A stretch of DNA of 64,000 nucleotides from Bacteroidales bacterium UBA1392 (lineage in GTDB: Bacteria > Bacteroidota > Bacteroidia > Bacteroidales > UBA932). This document shows positions 18,621-27,940 of this stretch, piece by piece (position 1 is the first letter of the stretch; every line of letters starts with the position of its first letter). A model generated the notes under the pieces. The model had not been told where the DNA came from, did not search any database, and was given only the letters and a program-made list of their open reading frames with translations. The position numbers were made by a program, and so were the translations under genes. The stretch spans positions 13,925 through 77,924 of the forward strand of contig DBQO01000033.1 of assembly GCA_002305275.1 (NCBI GenBank). Reading direction: 5' to 3'.

Positions 18621-20912
18621 ATGGGAGAGAATCTGGTAATAGTTGAGTCGCCTGCCAAGGCAAAGACCATTGAGAAATTTCTGGGAAAAGGTTATACTGT
18701 AAAGTCGAGCTTCGGCCATATCCGGGATCTGAGTGAGAAGGGCCTCAGCATTGACATTGAAAATGATTTCGAGCCCCGGTACGAAGTTCCCGGGGAAAAG
18801 AAGAAAGTGGTTTCCGAACTGACCGCCGCAGCAAAGAAAGCCGATATGGTGTGGCTCGCCTCGGATGAAGACCGCGAAGGAGAGGCTATTGCCTGGCACC
18901 TGCAACAAACATTGGGGATCCCCTCAGAAAAAAGCCGTCGTATTGTCTTTCACGAGATTACAAAGAATGCCATAGTGGATGCTATAGAGAATCCCCGTGA
19001 AATCGACTCCAATCTGGTCATGGCTCAACAGGCAAGGAGGGTGCTTGATCGTCTGGTGGGATTCAAGCTCTCACCCGTTCTTTGGAAAAAAATTCAACCG
19101 AAGCTCTCTGCAGGGCGCGTACAATCGGTAGCAGTGAGATTGATTGTAGAGAGAGAAAGAGAAATCTCTTCATTTGAAGCCCAGCGCTATTTCAGGGTAG
19201 AGGGTATATTTATCCCCGAGGGATCCAATGCGCGCATTAAAGGTATTCTTGACAAAAAATTCACCACTTTTGAGGAGGCTGAGTCCTTCCTCGAAAGGTG
19301 TAAAGGATGCTCTTTTGACATTTCCTCCATAGAGAAAAAAGAGATGGCGCGTACTCCGGCACCTCCCTTTACCACCTCGGTTCTCCAGCAGGAGGCATCC
19401 AGAAAACTTGGCTTATCGGTAAGTCAGACTATGGTAATAGCTCAACGACTCTACGAGAGCGGACTTATCACCTATATGCGTACCGACTCCACCAACCTCT
19501 CATCCCTGGCACTTGCCACTGCAAAAGAGAGTATCACTTCAATGTATGGAGCTGAATATTCCCAACCACGCAACTATAAGACAAAGAGCAAAGGCGCACA
19601 GGAAGCACATGAGGCCATCCGTCCAACCTATATATCCAACACCTCGATAGAGGGCACCGCTAACGAGAAGAAACTCTATACGCTAATCTGGAAGAGGACA
19701 ATTGCTTCACAGATGGCTGACGCGCGTCTGGAAAAAACAGATGTTGCCATCTCCGGAGACAACATTAGCGAAAAGTTTATTGTACAGGGAGAACAAATTA
19801 TCTTTGACGGCTTTTTAAAGGTCTATATAGAGGGACGTGACGATGAGGATGAAAACGAAAAAGCAGCTCTTTTACCCTCCCTCAACATTGGACAGAAAAT
19901 GGCGGACGAGAGCATTGTCGCTACCGAAAAATTTACCCAGAGGCCACCGCGCTATAGTGAGGCCAGCCTGGTTAAAAAACTTGAAGAACTCGGCATAGGG
20001 CGGCCTTCGACCTACGCCCCGACCATCTCTACCATTCTTAAGAGAGGATATGTCATAAAAAGTGATAAAACCGGTACCCCCAGGGATTATCGCGAGATTA
20101 CGCTCAGTAAGGGCAATATAACCTCTACCGTCAAAAAAGAAATTGCAGGTCGTGAAAAGAACAGGCTCTGCCCCGAAAACATAGGCATGTTGGTGACCGA
20201 CTACCTTTCAGCGAACTTTCCCGATATTCTTGATTATGGCTTTACGGCAAAGGTAGAGGCTGATTTTGACAATATAGCTAAAGGTCTGCTGGTATGGAAT
20301 GAGGTAATTGGCGACTTTTACGGACCTTTTCACGAGAAGGTCACAAATGCGCTGGAAGAGAGAACCTACACAAATGTGGAAAAACAACTTGGAATCGATC
20401 CTGCTACAGGGAAACCGGTTATTGCACGTATGGGACGTTTCGGTCCTCTGGTACAGAGAGGGAGCAATGATGATCCTGAGAAACAGTTTGTAAGTCTAAA
20501 GAAGGGCCAGTTGATAGAGGAGATCACTCTTGAGGATGCACTTCAACTCCTAAAACTCCCCCGTACCGTGGGAGAGCACGAAGGTAAAACTATCACGACT
20601 GCTATAGGTCGCTTCGGACCCTACATCAAGGTGGGCTCTGCATATATCTCTCTGCCTAAGGAACTTGACCCATTTACCGTCACTATGGATGATGCGGTAA
20701 AATTGATTGCAGAGCATGAACGAAAGGAGAGTGAGAAATATATTGCCGAATTTCCCGAGCATAAAATCCAGATCTTAAACGGTCGTTACGGACCCTACAT
20801 AAAGCAGGGTAAAAACAACTATAAAATACCTCGAGGTATCGATCCGTCTTCTCTAAATGTTACTGATTGTCTGGCTATTATAGAGAAGGAAGAGGCAAAA
20901 AAATCAAAATAG
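18621..20912 (+). CDS. topA: DNA topoisomerase I
   Basis: Type IA topoisomerase that relaxes negative supercoils. I chose the ATG at 18621 (MGENLVIVESPAKAKTIEKF) because AAGGAA lies 4 bp upstream and the family starts here. This gives 763 residues. The Toprim domain comes first (VIVESPAKA, ASDEDREGEAI), then the catalytic Tyr285 in LITYMRTDSTNL. The C-terminus has no cysteine zinc fingers but several copies of the GRFGPxI/V repeat (RMGRFGPLVQRG, AIGRFGPYIKVG, LNGRYGPYIKQG), which is usual in this phylum. A palindrome begins at its stop codon. Confidence 0.97.
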   Translation: MGENLVIVESPAKAKTIEKFLGKGYTVKSSFGHIRDLSEKGLSIDIENDFEPRYEVPGEKKKVVSELTAAAKKADMVWLASDEDREGEAIAWHLQQTLGIPSEKSRRIVFHEITKNAIVDAIENPREIDSNLVMAQQARRVLDRLVGFKLSPVLWKKIQPKLSAGRVQSVAVRLIVEREREISSFEAQRYFRVEGIFIPEGSNARIKGILDKKFTTFEEAESFLERCKGCSFDISSIEKKEMARTPAPPFTTSVLQQEASRKLGLSVSQTMVIAQRLYESGLITYMRTDSTNLSSLALATAKESITSMYGAEYSQPRNYKTKSKGAQEAHEAIRPTYISNTSIEGTANEKKLYTLIWKRTIASQMADARLEKTDVAISGDNISEKFIVQGEQIIFDGFLKVYIEGRDDEDENEKAALLPSLNIGQKMADESIVATEKFTQRPPRYSEASLVKKLEELGIGRPSTYAPTISTILKRGYVIKSDKTGTPRDYREITLSKGNITSTVKKEIAGREKNRLCPENIGMLVTDYLSANFPDILDYGFTAKVEADFDNIAKGLLVWNEVIGDFYGPFHEKVTNALEERTYTNVEKQLGIDPATGKPVIARMGRFGPLVQRGSNDDPEKQFVSLKKGQLIEEITLEDALQLLKLPRTVGEHEGKTITTAIGRFGPYIKVGSAYISLPKELDPFTVTMDDAVKLIAEHERKESEKYIAEFPEHKIQILNGRYGPYIKQGKNNYKIPRGIDPSSLNVTDCLAIIEKEEAKKSK

Positions 20913-20928
20913 GTTACAATTTGTAACC
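20912..20928. promoter_or_regulatory. 17-bp perfect palindrome before the Lrp-family gene
   Basis: GGTTACAATTTGTAACC is symmetric around its central T. It starts at the last base of the topA stop codon and ends 43 bp before the regulator ATG. Its TTTG (20920-20923) could serve as a -33 box, with TATCTTTA at 20947-20954 as a weak -7 box after 23 bp. It may be an operator for self-control by the Lrp-type protein, or a short hairpin; the sequence cannot decide. Confidence 0.45.
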
Positions 20929-20971
20929 AACTTGCGGTTTTTTTCATATCTTTACGCTTAAAATAACATTT

Positions 20972-21463
20972 ATGAGCAATTATCAGATTGATCAGATTGA
21001 TCAGAAAATCCTCTCATTTCTCGTCAATAACGCGAGAATGCCCTTTCTTGAAATAGCACGCGAGTGCGGAGTATCAGGAGCAGCCATACACCAGAGAGTA
21101 AAGAAAATGGAAAGTATGGGCATCATTACAGGTTCTACGCTTTTGGTAAAGGCAAAGGCTCTCGGACTCAATGTTTGTGCCTTTGTGGGAGTCTCCCTGG
21201 CTCAGGCCAATAGTTATCCTCAAGTTGTCGAGGCTCTCAAAAAGATGTCGGAAGTGGTAGAGTGCCATTTTATAACGGGTAACCATGCACTTCTACTAAA
21301 AATATACTGCTTCGACCACGACCACCTTATGGAGATTCTGGTCAATACCATACAAAATATTCCCAGTGTGATGAAGACCGAAACCTGGGTCTCTCTCGAC
21401 CAGGCAATAGAACGCCAGGTTTGGGTAAAGGATTATCCTAACGCCTCGTCTCCCGCAAAATAG
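20972..21463 (+). CDS. Lrp/AsnC-family transcriptional regulator
   Basis: 163 residues. The N-terminal HTH (DQKILSFLVNNARMPFLEIA ... ISGAAIHQRVKKME-type region) is followed by a C-terminal RAM/Lrp effector domain. Family members sense amino acids and act as oligomers on DNA, often controlling their own gene; the ligand here is unknown. A palindrome upstream is a candidate binding site. The last 26 bp overlap the 3' end of the convergent ispD. Confidence 0.92.
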   Translation: MSNYQIDQIDQKILSFLVNNARMPFLEIARECGVSGAAIHQRVKKMESMGIITGSTLLVKAKALGLNVCAFVGVSLAQANSYPQVVEALKKMSEVVECHFITGNHALLLKIYCFDHDHLMEILVNTIQNIPSVMKTETWVSLDQAIERQVWVKDYPNASSPAK

Positions 21464-22121
21464 CCTCAGCTAATGCGAGGTCTTCCGGAGTGGTAATCTT
21501 GATATTGCTGCTAAGGCCCTCGCATAGCGAGACTCTGTGTCCCATATATTCTACCACTGAGGCATCATCTGTAAATAGAGGGTTATAGGGCTGAGAATAG
21601 GCCTCCTTGAGCAATTCCGAATGAAATATCTGGGGAGTCTGTACCAGACGATAACGAGAACGGTCTACCGCCGTAGAAGTTCCGTCAGGTCCAATTTCGC
21701 GCAGCGACTCTACGGGCAGGGTTACCGGTACCAGCGCTTTGCACTCCTCCATTTTTTTAAACATTGACCTAAGAAAATCCCGCGTGACAAAGGGGCGTAC
21801 TCCGTCATGGATAGCTACTATCGCTCCATCCGGAACATATTTAAGGGCATTCTGAACCGAATGAAACCTGGTGATGCCACCTGAGGGCATTACATAGCGA
21901 TCCAAAAAACCGGTACGCTTACAATACTCCTTCCAATACTCCTTCTCTCCCGAAGGCAACACCACGATGATCTCGATCTCATCAAAGCTCTCCCTAAAGC
22001 GTTCAATGGTGTGTCGAAGAATCGGTTTCCCCTCAATTTCAATGAATTGTTTAGGAATATCATATCCCATTCTCAACCCCTGTCCTCCGGCAAGTATAAC
22101 GGCATAATAGCGTCTATTCAT
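21438..22121 (-). CDS. ispD: 2-C-methyl-D-erythritol 4-phosphate cytidylyltransferase
   Basis: Third step of the MEP isoprenoid pathway: joins CTP and MEP to form CDP-ME. 227 residues, as expected. Visible: the nucleotide loop VILAGGQGLRMG followed by PKQFIEIEGKPIL, and AIHDGVRPFV in the substrate site. It is divergent from purH and its 3' end overlaps the Lrp-family gene by 26 bp. A TATTTTTG -7-like box lies at 22142-22149 on its strand. Confidence 0.96.
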   Translation of the reverse strand: MNRRYYAVILAGGQGLRMGYDIPKQFIEIEGKPILRHTIERFRESFDEIEIIVVLPSGEKEYWKEYCKRTGFLDRYVMPSGGITRFHSVQNALKYVPDGAIVAIHDGVRPFVTRDFLRSMFKKMEECKALVPVTLPVESLREIGPDGTSTAVDRSRYRLVQTPQIFHSELLKEAYSQPYNPLFTDDASVVEYMGHRVSLCEGLSSNIKITTPEDLALAEAILRETRR

Positions 22122-22172
22122 TCCCTTTAAAAATTATACTGCAAAAATAGCCGAAAATCCCGTTATTATTAC

Positions 22173-22180
22173 TAAATTTG
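22173..22180 (+). promoter_or_regulatory. putative -7 box for purH
   Basis: TAAATTTG matches TAnnTTTG, 34 bp before the purH ATG. No clear -33 box is seen, so confidence is modest. Confidence 0.4.
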
Positions 22181-22214
22181 CTTGATATTTTTCATCTTTA
22201 CCATATTCCCGTAA

Positions 22215-23723
22215 ATGCGTACCGAAAATTATACCAGAAAGATTAGAAGAGCTCTGATTTCCGTTTACAGCAAAGATGGCATAGAAGAGATAGCCCGCGA
22301 ACTTGTTGCCTGCGGGGTGGAATTGCTCTCTACCGGCGGAACATTCACATTTCTCAAAGAGCTGGGGCTGGATGTCACTGCGGTGGAAGAGATCACCTCT
22401 TATCCTTCCATCCTGGGAGGTAGGGTAAAGACACTTCATCCAAAAGTATTCGGAGGTATTCTCTATCGGAGAGAGCATCTACAGGACATTGGAGAGATCG
22501 AGCAGTACGGAATAGGACCCATTGATCTGGTGATTGTCGACCTCTATCCCTTTGAGAAATATGTACAAATGGGTGCAACTCCCGAAGAGATAATTGAAAA
22601 AATAGATATAGGAGGTATTGCGCTTATTAGAGCTGCCGCAAAAAATTACCGTGATGTAATCATAGCCTCATGTAAGGAGTCCTATGGGCCGCTACTCCAC
22701 CTTCTAAAGAGTAAACAGGGCGAGAGTACCATAGAGGAGCGCAGGTCATTTGCCAGACAGGCATTCCATACCTCCTCTTATTACGACACCCAAATATTTA
22801 ACTGGTTTAATAGGGATAATGCCCAATCAATGCCCCTGCGCTATGGTGAAAACCCTCACCAGCAGGCAAAGTTTACCGGCTCAAGTGAATCCCTGCCAAA
22901 ACAGTTGCATGGTAAGGAGATTTCCTATAATAATCTACTTGACATAGAGGCGGCATTGGAGCTTATGTATGACTTCCCGGAGCCTACGGTAGCCATAATA
23001 AAACACAACAACGCTTGCGGGTGTGCTTCACGCGATACTATATTGGAGGCCTGGAAAGATGCTCTTGCAGGTGATCCCGTATCTGCCTTTGGTGGCATTA
23101 TCGTAGCCAACAGAATTATAGATGAGGAATCTGCTCAGGAAATCAACAAACTCTTTTTTGAAGTTATTATAGCTCCGGAGTACTCCCACGAAGCTCTCGA
23201 AATATTGAAATCCAAGAAAAACCGGATTATCCTCCTTGATAACGGGGTAACTCCTTCGGCTAAGAAGTTCCGTTCTTTGCTAGGGGGCATTCTCGTTCAG
23301 GATAGAGACGAAAAGGTAGAGAGTCCCGAAGAGCTTAAAACCGTTACTACTCTTGCGCCTACTCCGGGGCAGGTTGAGGATATGCTTTTTGCCAACAAAT
23401 TGGTAAAACATTCCAAGTCCAACGCCATAGTGCTGGCCAAAGACTCCATGCTTCTTGCCAGCGGTATTGGGCAGACCTCCCGAGTGGATGCATTAAGGCA
23501 GGCAATAGCCAAAGCTAAATCCTTCGGATTTGACCTCAACGGGGCAGTAATGGCTTCCGATGCCTTCTTCCCTTTTCCTGATTGTGTTGAAATAGCACAC
23601 GAAGCAGGGATTGTTGCAGTAATCCAGCCCGGAGGCTCTGTCAGGGACCAGGAGAGCATCGACTGGTGTAACGCAAACGGCATGGCCATGGTCACCACCG
23701 GTTTCAGACATTTCAAACATTAA
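22215..23723 (+). CDS. purH: bifunctional AICAR transformylase / IMP cyclohydrolase
   Basis: Catalyses the last two steps of de novo IMP synthesis. 502 residues. The N-terminal MGS-like IMP cyclohydrolase domain starts RRALISVYSKDGIEEIAREL. The C-terminal transformylase domain includes RYGENPHQQAKF, the KHNNACGCA segment and SDAFFPFPD. Its distance to mreB is only 24 bp, so the shape operon may be read from the purH promoter. Confidence 0.97.
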   Translation: MRTENYTRKIRRALISVYSKDGIEEIARELVACGVELLSTGGTFTFLKELGLDVTAVEEITSYPSILGGRVKTLHPKVFGGILYRREHLQDIGEIEQYGIGPIDLVIVDLYPFEKYVQMGATPEEIIEKIDIGGIALIRAAAKNYRDVIIASCKESYGPLLHLLKSKQGESTIEERRSFARQAFHTSSYYDTQIFNWFNRDNAQSMPLRYGENPHQQAKFTGSSESLPKQLHGKEISYNNLLDIEAALELMYDFPEPTVAIIKHNNACGCASRDTILEAWKDALAGDPVSAFGGIIVANRIIDEESAQEINKLFFEVIIAPEYSHEALEILKSKKNRIILLDNGVTPSAKKFRSLLGGILVQDRDEKVESPEELKTVTTLAPTPGQVEDMLFANKLVKHSKSNAIVLAKDSMLLASGIGQTSRVDALRQAIAKAKSFGFDLNGAVMASDAFFPFPDCVEIAHEAGIVAVIQPGGSVRDQESIDWCNANGMAMVTTGFRHFKH

Positions 23724-23747
23724 TAAAGATATAGTTTTATAAGATAT

Positions 23748-24767
23748 ATGATTTTTTCATTTTTAACACAGGAACTCGCTATTGACCTTGGCACCGCCAA
23801 TACGGTCATATTTATGAATGACAAGAAAATCATCGATGAGCCCTCCATTGTCGCAGTAGACAATCTGACAGGAAAAGTCCTTGCAGTTGGCACAAAGGCT
23901 AAACAGATGCAGGGTAAAGAGAGCAAGGGTGTGAGGACTATCAGGCCGCTAAAGGAGGGTGTGATTGCAGATTTCGACAGTTCTGAGCAGATGATAAGGG
24001 AGTTTATCAAGATGATCAACACCCGCAGGTCCTTCTTTTCACCAAGTCTCAAGATGGTGGTCTGCATTCCTTCCGGCAGTACTCCGGTTGAGACTCGTGC
24101 GGTAAGAGATGCAGCAGAGCATTCGGGCGGACGCGACGTATATCTTATTTTCGAGCCGATGGCAGCTGCCCTCGGAGTAGGCATCGATGTGACTGCCCCT
24201 TCGGGAAATATGATTGTCGATATAGGTGGCGGCACTACTGAGATTGCCGTAATCTCTCTTGGAGGAATAGTGGCCGACTCCAGCATTAAGGTGGCCGGAG
24301 ACCAGTTTACCAACGAAATACAGCAATATATGCGTCAGCAACACAATATAAAGATTGGAGAAAAGACTGCCGAAGAGATTAAAATCAATATCGGAGCAGC
24401 TACTTCCGATCTTGACGAACCAATTGAGCCTTATAAAGTCAGTGGTCCAAACCTGATGACAGTGCTCCCTATCGAGACTACGGTAACTCCGCAGGAGATT
24501 GCACATTGTCTTGACAAATCACTGGTTAGGATTGAGTCAGCGATAATGTCCGTACTTGAGCAGACTCCCCCGGAGCTCTATAGTGACATAGTACATAAGG
24601 GTATCTATCTCACAGGGGGCGGAGCCTTGCTAAGAGGTTTGGACAAACGTTTATTCAAAAAGATTAATATTCCCTTCCACGTAGCTGAGGACCCCCTCAG
24701 GGCCGTGGCCAGGGGTACTTGCATTGCACTTAAGAACAGCAATTCCTTCAACTTCCTGATGCGATGA
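23748..24767 (+). CDS. mreB: rod-shape determining actin homologue MreB
   Basis: Bacterial actin that organises the elongasome under the inner membrane. 339 residues. Actin-type nucleotide motifs are present: AIDLGTANTVIFM (phosphate 1), IVDIGGGTTEIAVISLGG (phosphate 2) and YLTGGGALLRGLD (adenosine). It starts the mreB-mreC-mreD-mrdA-rodA set and overlaps mreC by 4 bp (ATGA), which indicates translational coupling. Confidence 0.97.
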   Translation: MIFSFLTQELAIDLGTANTVIFMNDKKIIDEPSIVAVDNLTGKVLAVGTKAKQMQGKESKGVRTIRPLKEGVIADFDSSEQMIREFIKMINTRRSFFSPSLKMVVCIPSGSTPVETRAVRDAAEHSGGRDVYLIFEPMAAALGVGIDVTAPSGNMIVDIGGGTTEIAVISLGGIVADSSIKVAGDQFTNEIQQYMRQQHNIKIGEKTAEEIKINIGAATSDLDEPIEPYKVSGPNLMTVLPIETTVTPQEIAHCLDKSLVRIESAIMSVLEQTPPELYSDIVHKGIYLTGGGALLRGLDKRLFKKINIPFHVAEDPLRAVARGTCIALKNSNSFNFLMR

Positions 24768-25588
24768 GGAGAAACTCCCGCCTCATAAAGACATTCCTGT
24801 ACATTGCATTGTTTTTATTTCTGGAGGGCATATCAATTATCCTGATTACCAACAATAGCATCATTCAAAAATACAGGATTATGGGGGTCGCCCGATCAGT
24901 ACAGTCCTTCTTCTGGCGACAAGGGGAGAGCATTCGCTATTTCCTCAACTACAAGAATGAAAATAAGTTGCTGGAAGCCGAAAACACTCTTCTAAAAGAG
25001 CGTATATTAACTCTTGAGAGATACCTCGATGGTATCAGCGCCGAAGAGGCCATTGCTTCAGTCTCGGGAATAGGTGACTATACATTTATACCGGCTACCA
25101 TCATCAAGAACTCCATTAATAAGCAGCACAATTACATTATACTGAATGTAGGGTCAAACAGCGGCGTAGAAGAGGGAATGGGAGTGATTACTTCGTGGGG
25201 AGTTGTCGGCATAGTCGAGGCAGTATCTACACGCATCAGTTACGTCTCCTCCTTTCTCAATACCTCTCAAAGCGTCAGCGCCAAGATTGTGACTAACGGG
25301 GTCTTTGGCCCCATGGTCTGGACCGGCGTAGGCAACAAGGCAGTTGTCAGGGAGATCCCAATTCATACGGAGGTATACCCCGGTGATACAATTTCTACCA
25401 GCGGGTATTCAGCCATATTTCCTCCGGATATACCTGTCGGAGTTGTAACCTCTGTGGATGAGGTAAATGGAGTCGCATTGGAGATAGGCGTCGAAATGTT
25501 CCAGAATTTTAGAGCCCTACGCTTTGTAGATGTTGTAATCAACAATTACAGTAAAGAGATTAAGATGATTGAGAATGATACGGAATAA
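24764..25588 (+). CDS. mreC: rod-shape determining protein MreC
   Basis: Periplasmic scaffold, anchored in the inner membrane, that links MreB/MreD to the elongation PBP. 274 residues: one N-terminal membrane helix (about 10-28), a coiled coil (about 65-90, ENKLLEAENTLLKERILTLE), then the beta-barrel domain with the NVGSNSGVEEGMGVI and VYPGDTISTSG blocks. It overlaps mreB by 4 bp and mreD by about 14 bp. Confidence 0.94.
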   Translation: MRRNSRLIKTFLYIALFLFLEGISIILITNNSIIQKYRIMGVARSVQSFFWRQGESIRYFLNYKNENKLLEAENTLLKERILTLERYLDGISAEEAIASVSGIGDYTFIPATIIKNSINKQHNYIILNVGSNSGVEEGMGVITSWGVVGIVEAVSTRISYVSSFLNTSQSVSAKIVTNGVFGPMVWTGVGNKAVVREIPIHTEVYPGDTISTSGYSAIFPPDIPVGVVTSVDEVNGVALEIGVEMFQNFRALRFVDVVINNYSKEIKMIENDTE

Positions 25589-26093
25589 CAAAATATCGCT
25601 TTTTTTGCTGATTGCCGTGATGACTATTATCCAGATTATCATCTGTGACTATATCTATACGGGACCTTATATCCATCTTACTCTTCTGCCGTTGATAATC
25701 CTCTCTATCCCTGGCGAATATGGTTATCCGAAACTGGCCTTAATATCATTTACAATCGGCTTGGTGATTGATTTGGTCTCTGACGGAATACTTGGCCTTA
25801 ACTCTGCGGCAGCGGTAATTACTGCCACCTTGGTCAGACCGATAAGTTATTTTACCATCAACCGTGAACGAAGTGACAAAATCGAGCGGCTTACAATAAA
25901 CGATGTGGGATTTTTCAGGTATTTCAGATACTCCTCATATCTTACACTTGTATTTCTTATTACATACATCCTATTTGACTGCGCTGGCTTTAGACCGGCA
26001 TCATTCATATTGATGCGTATAGCATTGAGCTATGTGGCAAATATCATATTAATTCTCTTTGTCAGTGTTACACTTCTCAATAAGCATTACTGA
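25575..26093 (+). CDS. mreD: rod-shape determining protein MreD
   Basis: Small inner-membrane elongasome protein. I prefer the ATG at 25575 (MIRNNKISLFLLIAVMTIIQ) to a TTG two codons earlier. The product has 172 residues and about five hydrophobic segments. The family is weakly conserved; position between mreC and mrdA is the main evidence. The stop overlaps the next start (TGATG), so translation is probably coupled. Confidence 0.85.
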   Translation: MIRNNKISLFLLIAVMTIIQIIICDYIYTGPYIHLTLLPLIILSIPGEYGYPKLALISFTIGLVIDLVSDGILGLNSAAAVITATLVRPISYFTINRERSDKIERLTINDVGFFRYFRYSSYLTLVFLITYILFDCAGFRPASFILMRIALSYVANIILILFVSVTLLNKHY

Positions 26094-27937
26094 TGGCACT
26101 CTATCGGCAAAGAAAAAACATACTTTTGGTCTCCATTATTGTCGTTTTCACGTTGATTGTGGTGAGGCTCTTCTATATCCAGATCATAAGTAAGTATTAT
26201 CGTATCAACGCCGAGAATAATGCTCTGAAATATGAAACCATTTACCCCGCCAGGGGGCTTATCCTGGATCGCAACGGGGCGACTCTCGTCTCAAACAAAA
26301 TTACCTATGACATAATGGTGACCCCGGTCGAGGTGACGCCTTTTGATACGCTGGAATTTTGCTCCATATTCGGCATAGACACTTCATTTGTCAACTCAAA
26401 ATTTCGTGAATACCGCAAATACCGCACCCGGGTAGGTTTCCAGACCCTCCCTTTCATCAAACAGGTTTCCGGTGAACATTACAATATTTTCATAGAGAAA
26501 CAGTATAAATTTCCCGGATTTTCCGGAACTCCGAGAACTATCCGTACCTACCCATCCAATGCCGGTGCCAATCTCTATGGATATATCTCCGAAGTCGATG
26601 CCGATTATATCAAAAAAAATCCGGAGTATAGGCAAGGTGATTATGCCGGAAGAACCGGAATGGAAATGGCCTACGAAGAGCAACTCAGAGGAGAAAAAGG
26701 GTACAATATCTATCTTCGCGATGCACACAACCGTATAAAGGAGCGTTACGAGGAGGGGGAATATGACAAGACTGCCGTAGCGGGCAAAGATGTCACAAGT
26801 ACAATCGATGCCGTACTACAGGCATACGGCGAAGAGCTTATGCAAAATAAAGTGGGCTCTCTTGTGGCAATAGAACCTTCAACCGGCGAGATTCTTACCA
26901 TGGTCTCAAGCCCCGGACTGGAGATATCCAAGCTGGCAGAAATCAACAAATACTACCAAGAGATTGTCACCGATCCCTATAAACCGATGTACAACAGGGC
27001 AGTAATGTCGCCTCAGCCTCCGGGTTCGGTTTTCAAATTGGTAAATGGCCTGATAGGACTTCAGGAAGGGGTAATCACTCCCTCATCCACCTATTCTTGC
27101 CATGGTGCTTATACGGTCGGCAACCTCAGAGTAGGATGTCACGGGCACCCCTCTCCCCTAGATTTCAGACGCTCAATAATGATGTCCTGCAATACATACT
27201 ACTGCTATGTATTCCGTGCGATCCTCGACAATCCGAAATATAAAACCATTCGTGAATCCTTTACTATGTGGAAAGAATATGTGGAGAGTTTCGGATTTGG
27301 AGTTAAACTGAATACCGACATCCCTTCAGAACAGGCCGGCACAATGCCCACTGCCGAATGGTACGACAGACTTCACGGCAAGAACCGCTGGAGATCACTC
27401 TCAATCATCTCTCTCGCCATAGGTCAGGGTGAGATTGGCTCCACACCACTGCATCTGGCAAACCTCGCAGCCATAATTGCCAACCGCGGCTGGTTTTACA
27501 CGCCGCACCTACAAAAAGATATGCCGGACAATCCTATTGACTCCCGCTTCAAAGAACTTCATTACACGATGGTGGATACCACCTGGTTTAAGTATGTGGT
27601 GGATGGCATGTATCTGGCAGTCAATGGTGGGCCCGGAGCAACAGGAAGACTGGCAATTATTCCCGGACTTGATCTCTGTGGAAAAACCGGCACAGCTCAA
27701 AATCCGCACGGCAACGACCACTCAATATTCATCTGCTTTGCCCCGAAGGAGAATCCCAGGATTGCGGTTGCGGCATATATTGAGAATGCCGGTTTCGGAA
27801 GTACTTGGGCGGCCCCGATTTCATCCCTTCTTGTGGAGAAATACCTCAACGGTGAGATCTCCCCCGGGAGAAAATGGCTTGAAACTAATATGATAAACGG
27901 ATACCTACTCGATAGGGTAACAGTAAGGAGGAGGTAG
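26093..27937 (+). CDS. mrdA: penicillin-binding protein 2, elongation transpeptidase
   Basis: Class B PBP that cross-links peptidoglycan during side-wall growth, partner of RodA. 614 residues: one N-terminal membrane anchor (about 10-27), a dimerisation domain (PARGLILDRNGATLVSNK), then the transpeptidase domain. Its motifs are Ser312-V-F-K (PPGSVFK), SCN (MMSCNTYY) and KTGTAQNPHG. Coupled to mreD by TGATG; rodA starts 4 bp after its stop. Confidence 0.96.
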   Translation: MALYRQRKNILLVSIIVVFTLIVVRLFYIQIISKYYRINAENNALKYETIYPARGLILDRNGATLVSNKITYDIMVTPVEVTPFDTLEFCSIFGIDTSFVNSKFREYRKYRTRVGFQTLPFIKQVSGEHYNIFIEKQYKFPGFSGTPRTIRTYPSNAGANLYGYISEVDADYIKKNPEYRQGDYAGRTGMEMAYEEQLRGEKGYNIYLRDAHNRIKERYEEGEYDKTAVAGKDVTSTIDAVLQAYGEELMQNKVGSLVAIEPSTGEILTMVSSPGLEISKLAEINKYYQEIVTDPYKPMYNRAVMSPQPPGSVFKLVNGLIGLQEGVITPSSTYSCHGAYTVGNLRVGCHGHPSPLDFRRSIMMSCNTYYCYVFRAILDNPKYKTIRESFTMWKEYVESFGFGVKLNTDIPSEQAGTMPTAEWYDRLHGKNRWRSLSIISLAIGQGEIGSTPLHLANLAAIIANRGWFYTPHLQKDMPDNPIDSRFKELHYTMVDTTWFKYVVDGMYLAVNGGPGATGRLAIIPGLDLCGKTGTAQNPHGNDHSIFICFAPKENPRIAVAAYIENAGFGSTWAAPISSLLVEKYLNGEISPGRKWLETNMINGYLLDRVTVRRR

Positions 27938-27940
27938 AGA

